This document shows positions 1 through 8,382 of a stretch of DNA of 64,000 bases, in pieces. Source of the stretch: Azospirillum soli (GTDB lineage: Bacteria; Pseudomonadota; Alphaproteobacteria; Azospirillales; Azospirillaceae); the NCBI RefSeq assembly GCF_017876165.1, contig NZ_JAGINQ010000019.1:50751-114750 (forward strand), written 5' to 3'. The notes under the pieces are model-generated. The model searched no databases. It was not told the origin of the DNA and saw only the letters and a list, made by a program, of their open reading frames with translations. The position numbers and the translations under genes were made by a program. Position 1 is the first letter of the stretch; the number at the start of each line of letters is the position of its first letter.

Positions 1-1012
1 TGGCCCTGAGGTCAGCCTTGCCGGACAGCACGTCGGCCGGATCGATGTCGCGGGCCGCGGCTTCCGCCTCTATCGCCTTCTCCTTCCGTCGTGGAGTAAA
101 CGGCACGACCTTGGCCGGCTCGGTCACAACGGCGACGGCGTTTTCCTTCGGTTCAACGGTGGGCGCAGCCGGCGTACGGATCGCACCAGCGATGGCCGCG
201 AGGATCTCATCATCGATCGACTCCAGGGCGGCGGCAACAGCGTTGAGATCCGAAACGGACGGGTTTACGCGATCGACGATCCGCTCTGCTTCGGCAAAGA
301 CCTCGCCGGCGTGCGCGCGAATGACGGACCAGTTGGCCGCGTGCGGCACTCTTGCGGCGGCATTGCGAAGGCGAAGCCGCGTCTTGGACGTCAGAGCGCG
401 CAGACGCTTCTTCGCCGTTTCGACGGCCTTCACCTCGGCGTCGTGCCGGGTTATCCGCTCCTTGAACTCCTCGAATCGCAGGATGGTCGGGATGAGGCTG
501 ATTCCCGAGAAGGAAACAAGGCGGCCGTTCTCGTCGCGCTCCCCCTCGCGGGAAAGGTTCGCGGCGTCGACGCGCCAAATGAAGCCGGCGATAGCGAGTT
601 CCTGCTCAAGAATCTGGCGGTAACGCGCGGAAATTTTCTGGCCGTTCTTGCCGGCCTTGCGCTCCAGCGTGGCGCCGGACGCGTAGACTGCCGGACCGAG
701 ACCGCGCTCGATCCAGTCGGTCTTGCAGTGGTACTTCTCGCCAGTTGCCAAGTTGAAGCGCGTGGTCGCCTGGGCGAGCAGTCGCTCGTAGTAGATGCAC
801 GCCTTGTCCGACACGCTGACCGCCGCGGCCATCTTCGCGACCTTGAGGGTTTCCTCGTAGGTCTGCCCCTTGGGCATGCCCTCGTAGACAAGCACCCGGG
901 GCAGGCGCAACTCGTCGTCGGTCAGCACGCGGCCAACGTGGGTTTCCTCGTGGCGGGCGTTCTCGGCGTTCACGCCTTCGCCGAACTCGTTGAAAATTTC
1001 TGCGGCGTTCAT
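1..1012 (-). CDS. Plasmid replication-type protein, RepC-like (3' end outside window)
   Basis: An open frame begins with ATG at 1012 (MNAAEIFNEFGEGVN) and stays open to the left edge, about 337 residues. I checked the reading codon by codon over 1012-421. The middle part (roughly residues 70-190) reads like a winged-helix replication protein: a stretch ending ISARYRQILEQELAIAGFIW, followed by LIPTILRFEEFKERI and a basic helix KKRLRALTSKTRLRLR. This resembles the pattern of RepC-type initiators, where a wHTH region precedes a helical region. No repA/repB partition genes sit beside it, so the RepC assignment is an inference from pattern only. The C-terminal part is acidic/basic low complexity. 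Alternative: an unrelated conserved plasmid protein. Confidence 0.6.
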   Translation of the reverse strand, partial: MNAAEIFNEFGEGVNAENARHEETHVGRVLTDDELRLPRVLVYEGMPKGQTYEETLKVAKMAAAVSVSDKACIYYERLLAQATTRFNLATGEKYHCKTDWIERGLGPAVYASGATLERKAGKNGQKISARYRQILEQELAIAGFIWRVDAANLSREGERDENGRLVSFSGISLIPTILRFEEFKERITRHDAEVKAVETAKKRLRALTSKTRLRLRNAAARVPHAANWSVIRAHAGEVFAEAERIVDRVNPSVSDLNAVAAALESIDDEILAAIAGAIRTPAAPTVEPKENAVAVVTEPAKVVPFTPRRKEKAIEAEAAARDIDPADVLSGKADLRA

Positions 1013-1320
1013 CCCAGGCTCCAGTCTCAAAGCGTTCCGCCTCCGGCATGTCCGGAAACGGGCGCTGGACTTGGTCTCCGGGCTTTACAGCGACGACCGG
1101 ACTTGGTACAAGGACCACATCCAGTCGCGCAGCGGGGCCTGATCTCCAGTCCGGGCTGCTTCGCGGTCGATGGCCTTGGTTGGCGCCTGCCATCGGATCC
1201 GCACGAAGCAACCGCTCGCGCAACACCCCTCGGCGGGGCTACCCTTCTGTTGTATCTTGACTCATCCGGAAATGCAATGCCGCCGAGACGGACGGGAACG
1301 AGAAAAGTTTCCGGAAACTG
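1013..1320. other. Intergenic, no gene supported
   Basis: No frame here has a convincing start, ribosome site and protein-like composition. It separates the start of the RepC-like gene from the 3' end of the decayed YdjM-type gene, so it probably holds the promoter of the leftward gene at 1012, but I could not pick out a clear -35/-10 pair. Confidence 0.4.
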
Positions 1321-1768
1321 TCAACGAAAAACCGCCGACACGAATCCGAGACTGCGCAAGCCCCAGATGCCAACCGCCACGGCCAGCGTGAAGGTCAGCA
1401 GTCCCTCGGCCGGTAATCCCGTCCGGAAGATCGGAACACCGTATTTCTTCGCTCGCAGGCCATAAAAAAAGCGGCACGCCGCCTTTGGTCAAACTGTCGG
1501 CGACGACGTGCGAGGCGCAGCCCCAGGCGATGGCCGACCATGGTTTCGCCCCATCCAGCCCACCGGCGAACAGCAGCGCGAGGAAATAGGCCACGACCGC
1601 CCAGGCCGTATGCGTCCAGGTCCGGTTGCCCCACACGACAGTTAGGATGTCACTGATCTACTCCAACCGGCTGCCGATGTAGGATTCCGGATGGTCGATA
1701 TCGCGGAGTAGGGACGCCGCGGCGACCGGCGTGAGAACGAGAAGATCGGCCAGCGAAGCCGGATGTGG
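1321..1768 (-). pseudogene. YdjM/DUF457-type membrane metal-dependent hydrolase, decayed
   Basis: Read leftward the DNA encodes LLVLTPVAAASLLRDIDHPE, then SYIGSRLE, an in-frame TAG at 1658-1660, then ISDILTVVWGNRTWTHT and transmembrane-like segments, SHVVADSLTKGGVPLF, and, after a frame change, KKYGVPIFRTGLPAEG ending at TGA 1321. The DIDHP, RTWTHT and SHVVADSLTKGGVPL motifs are the hallmark order of the YdjM/DUF457 inner-membrane hydrolase family. The frame change falls in a seven-A run (1464-1470 on the plus strand), where one base fewer restores the frame. An in-frame stop also lies upstream at 1769-1771, so the N-terminus is missing. Two independent lesions make a pseudogene the best reading; the homopolymer lesion alone could be a sequencing error. 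Confidence 0.75.
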
Positions 1769-1954
1769 TTACGCAGGTCCCATAGGGCCGGACAACATCC
1801 ATGGCTTCCATCTTGGCTGGCGATGCCCGCGTGGTCGGCACGATCCACGGCCTGATTTCTCCCCTACAGCACTGAGGGGCCGGAGCAAAAATCCGTTTTC
1901 TCAGCGTCGGTCTCGCGCTATCTGATTTCTGGAAACGGAATTGGGAGCAAGATC

Positions 1955-3889
1955 ATGTCGGACGCGCAGTCCGCGCCAGCCGAAGTGCGCCGTGGCCGCA
2001 AACCGACCGCGCGACCGGAAACCGCTCTTCTGGGCACCGATCCGAAGCAGGTCGAGGCTCTGGAAAAGCGGGGGCGGATCATCCTCGACCTGGCACGCTC
2101 GCCCAAGGTTGACGCCGGCACCTTGGAACAGGTCGCCACAGCCGAAAACCGGCGTCTTGCCGCCCTCTCCAAGAAGGCTGCCGCCGTTCAGGACATCGAG
2201 GCGCCGCGCTTTTCCATCGTCCGCATCACCCCGGAAATGGCGAAGGCGCTGCTGGCCATTGCTTTCCAATCTGGCCGGCCCTACCGTTGCGTCAAAAGTG
2301 CCGTGGACGCTTATCAGGAAGAAATGGCTGCCGGGCGCTGGGTTCTGAATGGGGCTCCGCTCATTTTCGGAAAAGGGCCAGATCGCCCGCTCCTTGACGG
2401 GTACCAGCGTCTGCTTGCGTGCGCGCGATCCGGCGCCCCATTCGATACGCTGCTGGCCCAGAACCTCGGCGAGGAGGTGGTCCACACGTTGGACCAAGCG
2501 CGCCGCCGGACCTTCGTCGCGGTGCTCGAGGCCGAAGGCGTCGAGTTGGCGCCGCAGGTCGTCCCAGCGATGTCGCGGCTCATCCGAATGGAAAAGGGCA
2601 CGCTGGGAAAGCGGACGTCGGATGCTCTGCTGCCATGGGGGACGCTGGAACGCTACTGGGTGGCCAACAAAGATGATTTGATCCGCGCCGCCGAGTGGGG
2701 GGTCGCGCGCAAGACGCCGGTCATCGGTGAAGCGGTCCGCATCATCCTCTCCTACGTCGCGCACCGCTCCGACAAGGTCGATCTGCTCCGCGAAATGTTG
2801 GATGCCGTCAAGCACCCGGACCACTACGAGGACCGACATCCCGGCGTCAAACTGTACGAACGTTTGGCCTCGAGCGACGAAGGCCGCATGCCACTGGTCA
2901 CCACGCTGGCGCTCGCGCTCATGGCCTGGAACGACATGGTGACGGGGGAGCGCCGCCGTTTCTACCGCTGGCAGCCCATAGAGGAAGGGAAGCGCGGCGG
3001 CGACGAATTCCCCGCGGTGGTCGGGTACCCTGGCCTGATCCGGCCAGCCCTCGAAGAGGGGGCTGTCGCGGTGACGCTGGAACACGGACTCGCCGCCAAC
3101 TACAGCCAGGTTTCGATCACGGTGGAAACGGTAACGCCGGACCTCGCGGCCAAATACCTGCGGCGCAATTTCCGAAACAGGAAAATCCAGCGCAGCCACG
3201 TCGCCATGCTGGCCCGTGACATAAAAGCCGGCGCGTTTCACTTCAACGGCCAACCGATCTGCTTCTCGGTTGAGCAAGACGGCACCCTCATCAACGGACA
3301 ACACCGGCTCCAGGCAATCGTGGAGGCTGGCGAGCCCGTGGAGATGCTGGTTGTGCGCGGCCTGTCCCCAGAGGCATTCCACACCTATGATCGCAACCCC
3401 AAGAGGGCGGCCTCCTTCCAGGGCGTGTCGTCCGACCTCGATGGGGTCGGGGACGTCGACATCGTGAGGGGCATTGCGACGCTTTACTGGCGTCTGGATG
3501 TCCACAACGGGCGCCGCGTGCGGCCGTCGGTGCACGATCTCCGGCAGTTGGTCGCGGAACACCCGAACTTGGCCGAGGCTCGGCACTGGGGGCGCAAACT
3601 CCGGGACGTCGGCCGTCCCTCCACGATGGGCTACATTGCCTACAAACTTCTCAGCGAAGATGCACACCTTGCCGAATATTTCCTGGAAGCCTTGGCAACC
3701 GGGGCCGATTTGCCAGCCCGATCGCCCATTCTGGTCCTGCGCCGACGGCTGATTGAGATTCGCACGGACAAGGTCAAGCATGACCGGTTGGAGCCGATCG
3801 GGCTGGTCGAGAAGGCTTGGGAGACGTGGATCCGGCGCTACGCGGCGAACCCGGAAGAAGAGCAGGACGAAGATCCCTCGGCTGAGTGA
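1955..3889 (+). CDS. ParB-like nuclease-fold protein with duplicated domain
   Basis: 644 residues from ATG with GGGAGC nine bases upstream. Two copies of a ParB/sulfiredoxin-like module can be seen. The second (about residues 380-480) is canonical, with AGAFHFNGQPICFS, LINGQHRLQAIVEAGEPVE and a KRAASFQG tail. The first (about residues 85-195) aligns with it as AAGRWVLNGAPLIFG, LLDGYQRLLACARSGAPFD and a basic tail, but GQHRL has become GYQRL, suggesting a degenerate copy. Proteins of this type are common on large alphaproteobacterial plasmids. Whether it partitions DNA is unknown: no ParA ATPase lies nearby, so a nucleotide-dependent or regulatory role is as likely. It converges on the leftward gene ending at 3967. 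Confidence 0.75.
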   Translation: MSDAQSAPAEVRRGRKPTARPETALLGTDPKQVEALEKRGRIILDLARSPKVDAGTLEQVATAENRRLAALSKKAAAVQDIEAPRFSIVRITPEMAKALLAIAFQSGRPYRCVKSAVDAYQEEMAAGRWVLNGAPLIFGKGPDRPLLDGYQRLLACARSGAPFDTLLAQNLGEEVVHTLDQARRRTFVAVLEAEGVELAPQVVPAMSRLIRMEKGTLGKRTSDALLPWGTLERYWVANKDDLIRAAEWGVARKTPVIGEAVRIILSYVAHRSDKVDLLREMLDAVKHPDHYEDRHPGVKLYERLASSDEGRMPLVTTLALALMAWNDMVTGERRRFYRWQPIEEGKRGGDEFPAVVGYPGLIRPALEEGAVAVTLEHGLAANYSQVSITVETVTPDLAAKYLRRNFRNRKIQRSHVAMLARDIKAGAFHFNGQPICFSVEQDGTLINGQHRLQAIVEAGEPVEMLVVRGLSPEAFHTYDRNPKRAASFQGVSSDLDGVGDVDIVRGIATLYWRLDVHNGRRVRPSVHDLRQLVAEHPNLAEARHWGRKLRDVGRPSTMGYIAYKLLSEDAHLAEYFLEALATGADLPARSPILVLRRRLIEIRTDKVKHDRLEPIGLVEKAWETWIRRYAANPEEEQDEDPSAE

Positions 3890-3966
3890 TCACGACCAGC
3901 CCGAGCCGGTGCCCCCCTCTCGGGAGGCTTCTACCGATTTTCGCCGTTTCCGTTAAGGCCAGCCGT

Positions 3967-4590
3967 TCAAAGCATCCGCCGCATTGCCCCCGCCGTCATC
4001 GCCATAACTTCGCCACGCCGTCCCCGATCCGGCTGGCCGGCACGGATGACCGCGTGAAGCCGATCGGCCAGGGCGCGCTCCTGGGTGCAAAGGTCGTCAC
4101 ACAGCGCCCGCATTTCCGCGATGGACGGTCGCCATTTCTTAGTCCGGCGCCAGTGCTTGGCCGCAGTGTCGATCGCCCACGCCGGGTATTCGCCGAGATC
4201 CTCGGCCCAGTCCAGCGCCACCAGACGCTCAACGTCGGGCGTCATGCCCTTCGAAGGGAAATGGCTCAAAAGGGCGAGGACGCGGGCAAGGACATGATCC
4301 GTGGACACGGGTGCCAGTACTGTGGAAGTCAGATCATCAAGCGCGCGCTGTGCCAGTGCGGCGTGCTGCGGTGTCACGCCGGCCGGGGGCGACCAGGTCT
4401 CGGCCATGCCGTCGAAGCCGTCGTCGCCGAACCGCGGCCGGCGCTCGACATGGCCAGCGGCCAGCAGTTCCTGGAGCGGCGGCGGCAACGCCCCGACCAG
4501 AAGGGAGCGGCGGGCGGCGGTGGGCATGGCCGGGTCGAAAGGCAGCGGTGACCGGTTGTTCGGGAAGGCGGTGACGTTGGGAGCGGGCAT
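3967..4590 (-). CDS. Conserved plasmid protein of unknown function, replication block
   Basis: Start chosen at ATG 4590 (MPAPNVTAF) because AGGAGG lies eight bases upstream; the longer start at 4611 overlaps the previous gene and lacks a ribosome site. The product is 207 residues and soluble. The part from about residue 120 is helical and tryptophan-rich (LVALDWAEDLGEYPAWAID, HWRRTKKWRPSIAEMRALCD), a pattern often seen in phage or plasmid replication accessory proteins. It lies 11 bases after the winged-helix gene, so the two are probably one operon reading away from the iteron origin. A helicase-loading or replication accessory job is only an inference from that position. Confidence 0.6.
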   Translation of the reverse strand: MPAPNVTAFPNNRSPLPFDPAMPTAARRSLLVGALPPPLQELLAAGHVERRPRFGDDGFDGMAETWSPPAGVTPQHAALAQRALDDLTSTVLAPVSTDHVLARVLALLSHFPSKGMTPDVERLVALDWAEDLGEYPAWAIDTAAKHWRRTKKWRPSIAEMRALCDDLCTQERALADRLHAVIRAGQPDRGRRGEVMAMTAGAMRRML

Positions 4591-4601
4591 GTAGGTCCTC
4601 C

Positions 4602-5402
4602 TCACGACCAAGACATGGTGGTGCGCTGGCGCAGTTCAGCGGCTGCAGCCGCCCAAGCGCCAAGGCGCAGTTCAGCGGCCGTTCCCCGGGTGCTGCTCGG
4701 CGTCGGAGCCGAGCCACCGGCGAAAGGCATGTTGCGGGCGACTGGCGCCTTGCCGGCTGCCGCATCCTGGGCCAGCCAGGCGCGCCAGGCCGCGGAAATG
4801 TCGCGGTAGCGGTAGCCATGGGCCTGGCAGCGCAGTACGAAGCCCTCGACATGGCGAACAAAGTCGATCTCGGCGTGACGGGCTTTGGCCCAGGCCATAT
4901 CGTTGGCGCACGGCATCCAATCCGACGGCACATCGCGCACCGGCACGCGCCTGCCCGAAGCGAGCGAGTCTGGAATCTGTTCGGAATGGAGGTGTTCCTG
5001 ACTCGTTGCTGGACAGGGGGCGTTCACGGCTGAGTTATCCCTGTCGAGGTCCTGAACAGGGCGCGCTGTGACTTTGGCAACCGCCTTTCCGTCCTGTTCG
5101 ACGCGCAGCCGGTACAGGCAGGAGAGCCGGGCTCCGTTGCGCCCCTTCCGGTGCTCGATGGAGACCAGCCCGATGTCGTTGAGGCCCTGGAGGATACGGT
5201 TGATCGTCGGACGAGAACGCTTCAACTTGGCCGCCAGTGTCGACTGCGACGGCCAGCACACGCCATGCTCGTCGGCGAAGGTAGAGAGTGCGGCCAGGAC
5301 GGCGAGACCATCAGCATCCAGGTCCGGGTGTTCCAGCCACCAAGCCGGGATCCGGCCCCAGCGCCCGGTGTCGGGCAGATCGGCAGCGGTTGTGTTGGGC
5401 AT
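4602..5402 (-). CDS. Winged-helix replisome-organiser-like protein
   Basis: Start at ATG 5402 (MPNTTAADL), with GGAG nine bases upstream; 266 residues. Residues about 25-95 form a winged helix of the HTH_36 type: LDADGLAVLAALSTFADEHG, WPSQSTLAAKLKRSRPTINR, ILQGLNDIGLVSIEHRKG. A second helical region (FVRHVEGFVLRCQAHGYRYR, AAWRAWL) resembles the C-terminal tryptophan motif of phage replisome organisers and plasmid helper proteins. The tail is low-complexity Ala/Arg. It is the first gene leftward from the iteron region, with the gene at 4590 directly after it, which fits a role in replication. DNA binding is well supported; the exact function is inferred. Confidence 0.7.
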   Translation of the reverse strand: MPNTTAADLPDTGRWGRIPAWWLEHPDLDADGLAVLAALSTFADEHGVCWPSQSTLAAKLKRSRPTINRILQGLNDIGLVSIEHRKGRNGARLSCLYRLRVEQDGKAVAKVTARPVQDLDRDNSAVNAPCPATSQEHLHSEQIPDSLASGRRVPVRDVPSDWMPCANDMAWAKARHAEIDFVRHVEGFVLRCQAHGYRYRDISAAWRAWLAQDAAAGKAPVARNMPFAGGSAPTPSSTRGTAAELRLGAWAAAAAELRQRTTMSWS

Positions 5403-5484
5403 CGAGAAACTCCGCAAGGTGTGGTGCCGGAATGGGCCCGGCGATCTTGCGGGTAGGATTCCTCATGTCCTCGAGTCGTGCCGA

Positions 5485-6165
5485 ATCGCGGGTTTTTTGG
5501 ACATGTCGTTCGGTCCCGCGCATGGGTCGTAAAAACTCGCGAATGGAGCGCAATAACCCGCGACCCTGTCGCGAAAACTCGCGGATGGCCCGCGAATCGG
5601 AACACGGGTGATTGGCCGACTGGAAGAACGTGGCCAACGGGGCCATGCGACACCCGATAGGATGTCGTGAAAACTCGCGTTTCCCTGAACGCTCCCCGGT
5701 CGGCAGCACGGCGGTGGACGGCGCCCCCTGTCGCAAAAACTCGCGATTGGCCCTCAGTGCGTGAGCGGATCATGGCGGGAAAACCCGCGCCTGGATGCGA
5801 CGTCAAAGCCTGCGAAGAACAGGCATGTCGGAAAAACCCGCGATTCGGCTGCTCAACAGCGCTGCCGCCGTCAGACAATGTCGGGAAAACTCGCGGTGCT
5901 GCCAATGGCGCCGCAAACGCCGGTACCCGATGCCGCGGATGTCGTGCAAATCCGCGGAGGAGACCGCCTCCACCGACTGGAAGGGATGGCGCGACCGGCC
6001 CAAGTCAGGAAAACTCGCGATTCGCTGAGCAGGGTTCGATTGGTGATCTCCGATTCGAGGGAGGGGCCTTCCCGCGAACCCAGCGCTTGAGACGGCGGCC
6101 AGAGAAACGCGAGTTTTTGCGACATGATCGCGGGCTGTGACGACAGGTCCGCGAGTTTTTACGAC
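5485..6165. repeat. Iteron array, probable plasmid replication origin
   Basis: Twelve copies of a 16-18 bp unit close to GTCGNNAAAACTCGCGA. Direct copies start at 5526, 5568, 5664, 5730, 5774, 5827, 5880, 5941 (degenerate, GTCGTGCAAATCCGCGG) and 6004; inverted copies sit at 5485, 6108 and 6150. Spacing varies from 42 to 96 bp. The array ends 80 bp before repA (6246). The arrangement of many direct iterons with inverted ones next to the rep gene is what is known for iteron plasmids, where direct copies bind initiator at the origin and inverted copies act as the rep operator. The two inverted copies at 6108-6165 lie in the repA promoter region. I saw no clear DnaA box. Confidence 0.85.
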
Positions 6166-6245
6166 ACCTCCAAAGGCGGTCGGTGCTGGGGCATACTTGC
6201 TGGGCTTTGGTCCGGGTCTGTATGGTCGTGATCAGGGAGGCGCGC

Positions 6246-7511
6246 ATGAGCAGCAACAAGACATCGACCACCGCGGCGCAGTTGGTGCTGTTCGAGCATG
6301 AGGACCGCTCGCAGTCGCACCTCATTGCGATGTACGATGTCGCGCCACGCTTTGTCTTTCCTGCCCGTGGCCCAAGCGGACGCGACGAAACTGCGGCTGG
6401 TGAAGTTCAGGCCGCCAAGGACCAGTTCGTCAGGTCTGTGCACCGGGACTTCGACTTCCAGGGGCGGTCCTACCGACTGACGCTACAACCAGCCCGCATT
6501 TATCGCGCGCCGCCGAAGAAGGAGGGTGACGCAGCGGTTCCGGCCGTTGCCCAGGATCCGTCAACGATGGTCGAGGTTGAGGTTTTTCCTGGTGAGCGGG
6601 AACAGATCGTCGAGCAGGTGATCCGGCGCTTGGCCATGGACCGCTCACGCTTGTCGCTGGCCGGCGAGAACCGGGACAAGGTGCAGATGAAGTTCTCGCT
6701 GTATGAGATCAAGCGGGAACTCAGGGCCGTCAACCGCACGCTCGATTTGACCAACATCCGCGAGGCGCTGGATGTCCTGGCGCGCGCGCGCATCATCATC
6801 TCCAGGAGTCCCGACGCGGGCCGCAAGCCCGGACGCGGATCGAATCTCTTGGAATCCACGGCGTTCCCGGTCATGGCGATCCGCGGGCGATCCGACCATG
6901 TGGAGGAGGACGAGACCACCGAGGAGACCTACCTGGAATTCAATCCTCTGGTCTCGTCGGCGATCCGGAACTTGGAATTCCAGCCGGTGTCGTACCGCTG
7001 GCTCATGAAACTGAAGAGCCCGGTCTCGCGATGGCTCTACAACCGCCTTTCGGTCGAGTACGGCGAGGTCAGCGACATTGGAGCCTTGCTCGCCTGTGAC
7101 GTCCAACCGGTAACGCTGACTGCAGACGAGATCGTCAAGTACAGCGGTATGAATGAGTGGAGCAGGCGTCGCGATACGCTGCGCGTCGTAACCGCCGCCG
7201 TCGATGCGCTGGTTGAGGAGGGAATCCTCGATCGCGTTGAAAAAGACTTCGACAAGCAGGGCAAGAGGATCGACGACATCACCTACATCATGACGCCGTC
7301 GAAGGAGTTCATGGCCCAATTGCGTCGCGCCAAGCAGTTGGAGGCAGCCAACACCTTGGTGCTTCAGGCCATCACCGGCAGCACAAGTAAGCCGGATGGC
7401 TTCGTGCCGGTGTCATCGACACAGGCCACGGAGACGCGCCAGCGCCGCGTAAAGCGCCTGAGCACGGACGAGGATGACGCTCCGCTGCTGCGCCTCCGTG
7501 GGCAGGGCTGA
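6246..7511 (+). CDS. repA: Plasmid replication initiator protein (RepA type)
   Basis: ATG at 6246 (MSSNKTSTTAAQLVLF) preceded by AGGGAGG five bases away; a longer frame starting at 6183 has no ribosome site. 421 residues. It matches the RepA-type initiators of large alphaproteobacterial plasmids: an N-terminal region with DFDFQGRSYRLTLQPARIYR, then two winged-helix-like regions (about residues 150-215, FSLYEIKRELRAVNRTLDL and ALDVLARARIIISRS; about 285-370, VSRWLYNRLSVEY, LTADEIVKYSGMN and VDALVEEGILDRVEKD). It would bind the iterons just upstream, open the origin and repress its own promoter through the inverted copies. The C-terminal 70 residues are polar and probably flexible. No adjacent parAB genes are seen. 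Confidence 0.85.
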   Translation: MSSNKTSTTAAQLVLFEHEDRSQSHLIAMYDVAPRFVFPARGPSGRDETAAGEVQAAKDQFVRSVHRDFDFQGRSYRLTLQPARIYRAPPKKEGDAAVPAVAQDPSTMVEVEVFPGEREQIVEQVIRRLAMDRSRLSLAGENRDKVQMKFSLYEIKRELRAVNRTLDLTNIREALDVLARARIIISRSPDAGRKPGRGSNLLESTAFPVMAIRGRSDHVEEDETTEETYLEFNPLVSSAIRNLEFQPVSYRWLMKLKSPVSRWLYNRLSVEYGEVSDIGALLACDVQPVTLTADEIVKYSGMNEWSRRRDTLRVVTAAVDALVEEGILDRVEKDFDKQGKRIDDITYIMTPSKEFMAQLRRAKQLEAANTLVLQAITGSTSKPDGFVPVSSTQATETRQRRVKRLSTDEDDAPLLRLRGQG

Positions 7512-7635
7512 CGTTCCCCACGCAGGTCCTCGCGCCCGAAATCCATCGCCTCTCCGATGCCGCCCACCGATTCCTGCAGGATTCGATGGCATAGTTCCGC
7601 GAACAGGGTTTGGCGTCGAGGTTGCGGAGGCACCC

Positions 7636-7971
7636 ATGGGACTGGCAATGGCGATGAACGCGCGCGATCTGTGCGAGGCCTGCGTCCGGCACGCTTCCGA
7701 TTTGGCCGCGTCGATGGAGCGCTCCGGACGCCCCGACCTCATGCGTGGCGCGGCCGAAGTTCTGGGACGTGACCTGCTCCCCGAGCCTCCTCCACTCAGA
7801 GAGCGAGTCCTCTCGATTGATGCCCTGAATGGGCGGCGATGGCAACTGGGGCCGGGGCATGCCCCGGCCCCAGTTGCGGCGATGTTTGTCGGGCGACCTC
7901 GATCGGCGTGGCGCCGCCGAGGCCGGAGTGCGGGCGATTCCTCTCGGGCCGCGGGTGTGTCCTCTTGGTGA
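7636..7971 (+). CDS. Small unknown protein, C-terminus altered by palindrome insertion
   Basis: ATG at 7636 (MGLAMAMNARDLCEACVRHA); the first 65 residues look protein-like (LRERVLSIDALNGRRW). The frame then runs through a 36-bp perfect palindrome (7842-7877) and ends in an arginine/serine-rich tail, so the present C-terminus is probably not original. Removing the palindrome with one copy of its flanking 7-bp repeat changes the frame downstream. No family recognised and no strong ribosome site (GGAGGCACCC overlaps). It may be a dead gene. Confidence 0.35.
   Translation: MGLAMAMNARDLCEACVRHASDLAASMERSGRPDLMRGAAEVLGRDLLPEPPPLRERVLSIDALNGRRWQLGPGHAPAPVAAMFVGRPRSAWRRRGRSAGDSSRAAGVSSW
7842..7877. 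repeat. 36-bp perfect palindrome flanked by a 7-bp direct repeat
   Basis: Arms of 18 bases (GCAACTGGGGCCGGGGCA and its complement) meet with no loop. GGCGATG stands immediately on both sides (7835-7841 and 7878-7884). A perfect palindrome with a short target-site-like duplication looks like an inserted mini-element or the collapsed remains of one. No T-run follows, so it is not a standard terminator. It interrupts or follows the small gene at 7636. Confidence 0.8.
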
Positions 7972-7976
7972 TGTCC
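7886..7976 (-). mobile_element. Possible transposase C-terminal remnant (IS3/IS481-like motif)
   Basis: Leftward translation gives ERNRPHSGLGGATPIEVARQ, which resembles the RPHSALGGLTPAEVA ending of IS3/IS481-type transposases. Only this short stretch matches; no catalytic DDE region, start or terminal repeat is present. Two more ERN(R/H)P-coding copies occur at 7989 and 8107. A remnant is likely but unproven. Confidence 0.3.
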
Positions 7977-8124
7977 GACGCCGCCAATCTGTGGGCGGTT
8001 CCTCTCACAGTCCCGCCCCAGCCTCGATGTCCGCGAGGTATTCCGCCCAGGACCGGGCCTTGCACGGGGGCGCCGCTGACGTCCGCGAGCCAATCCCCTC
8101 GGAAAGGTGCGGGTGATTCCTCTC
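7928..8124. repeat. Three imperfect copies of an 18-bp motif
   Basis: GTGCGGGCGATTCCTCTC at 7928, CTGTGGGCGGTTCCTCTC at 7989 and GTGCGGGTGATTCCTCTC at 8107. The spacings are 61 and 118 bp. They are probably duplicated fragments of one insertion-sequence end. Confidence 0.45.
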
Positions 8125-8382
8125 GCCCCGCGAGCCGTTCCTGCCGGCCCTCACCGTCGCGCGACAGGCTATCCACTGAAACGCCGAAACCATTTCAGCG
8201 ATTTTTCCACCCGATCACCCCGGCCTTCATCCGGGCCAGAAACCGAGGCACTGCAGTGCGTTGGCGTTGTCGCCTCATTCGACGCATCCGCCTCAACGGA
8301 CGCGATTGCGTTTTTCGTGTCCGAAACTCCGGTGCCGGAACACGGTGCCAGCGGGGGGTTGTTTTCGCGGTGCGGCCTGTGT

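Noticed and set aside
1901..3781. 626-residue open frame antisense to the ParB-like gene
   Set aside because: GC-rich antisense shadow: no ribosome site and no known motif, while the plus-strand frame has family motifs and a ribosome site.
7842..7877. Palindrome read as a rho-independent terminator of repA
   Set aside because: It lies 330 bp past repA, has no loop or T-run and is flanked by a direct repeat, which fits an insertion better.
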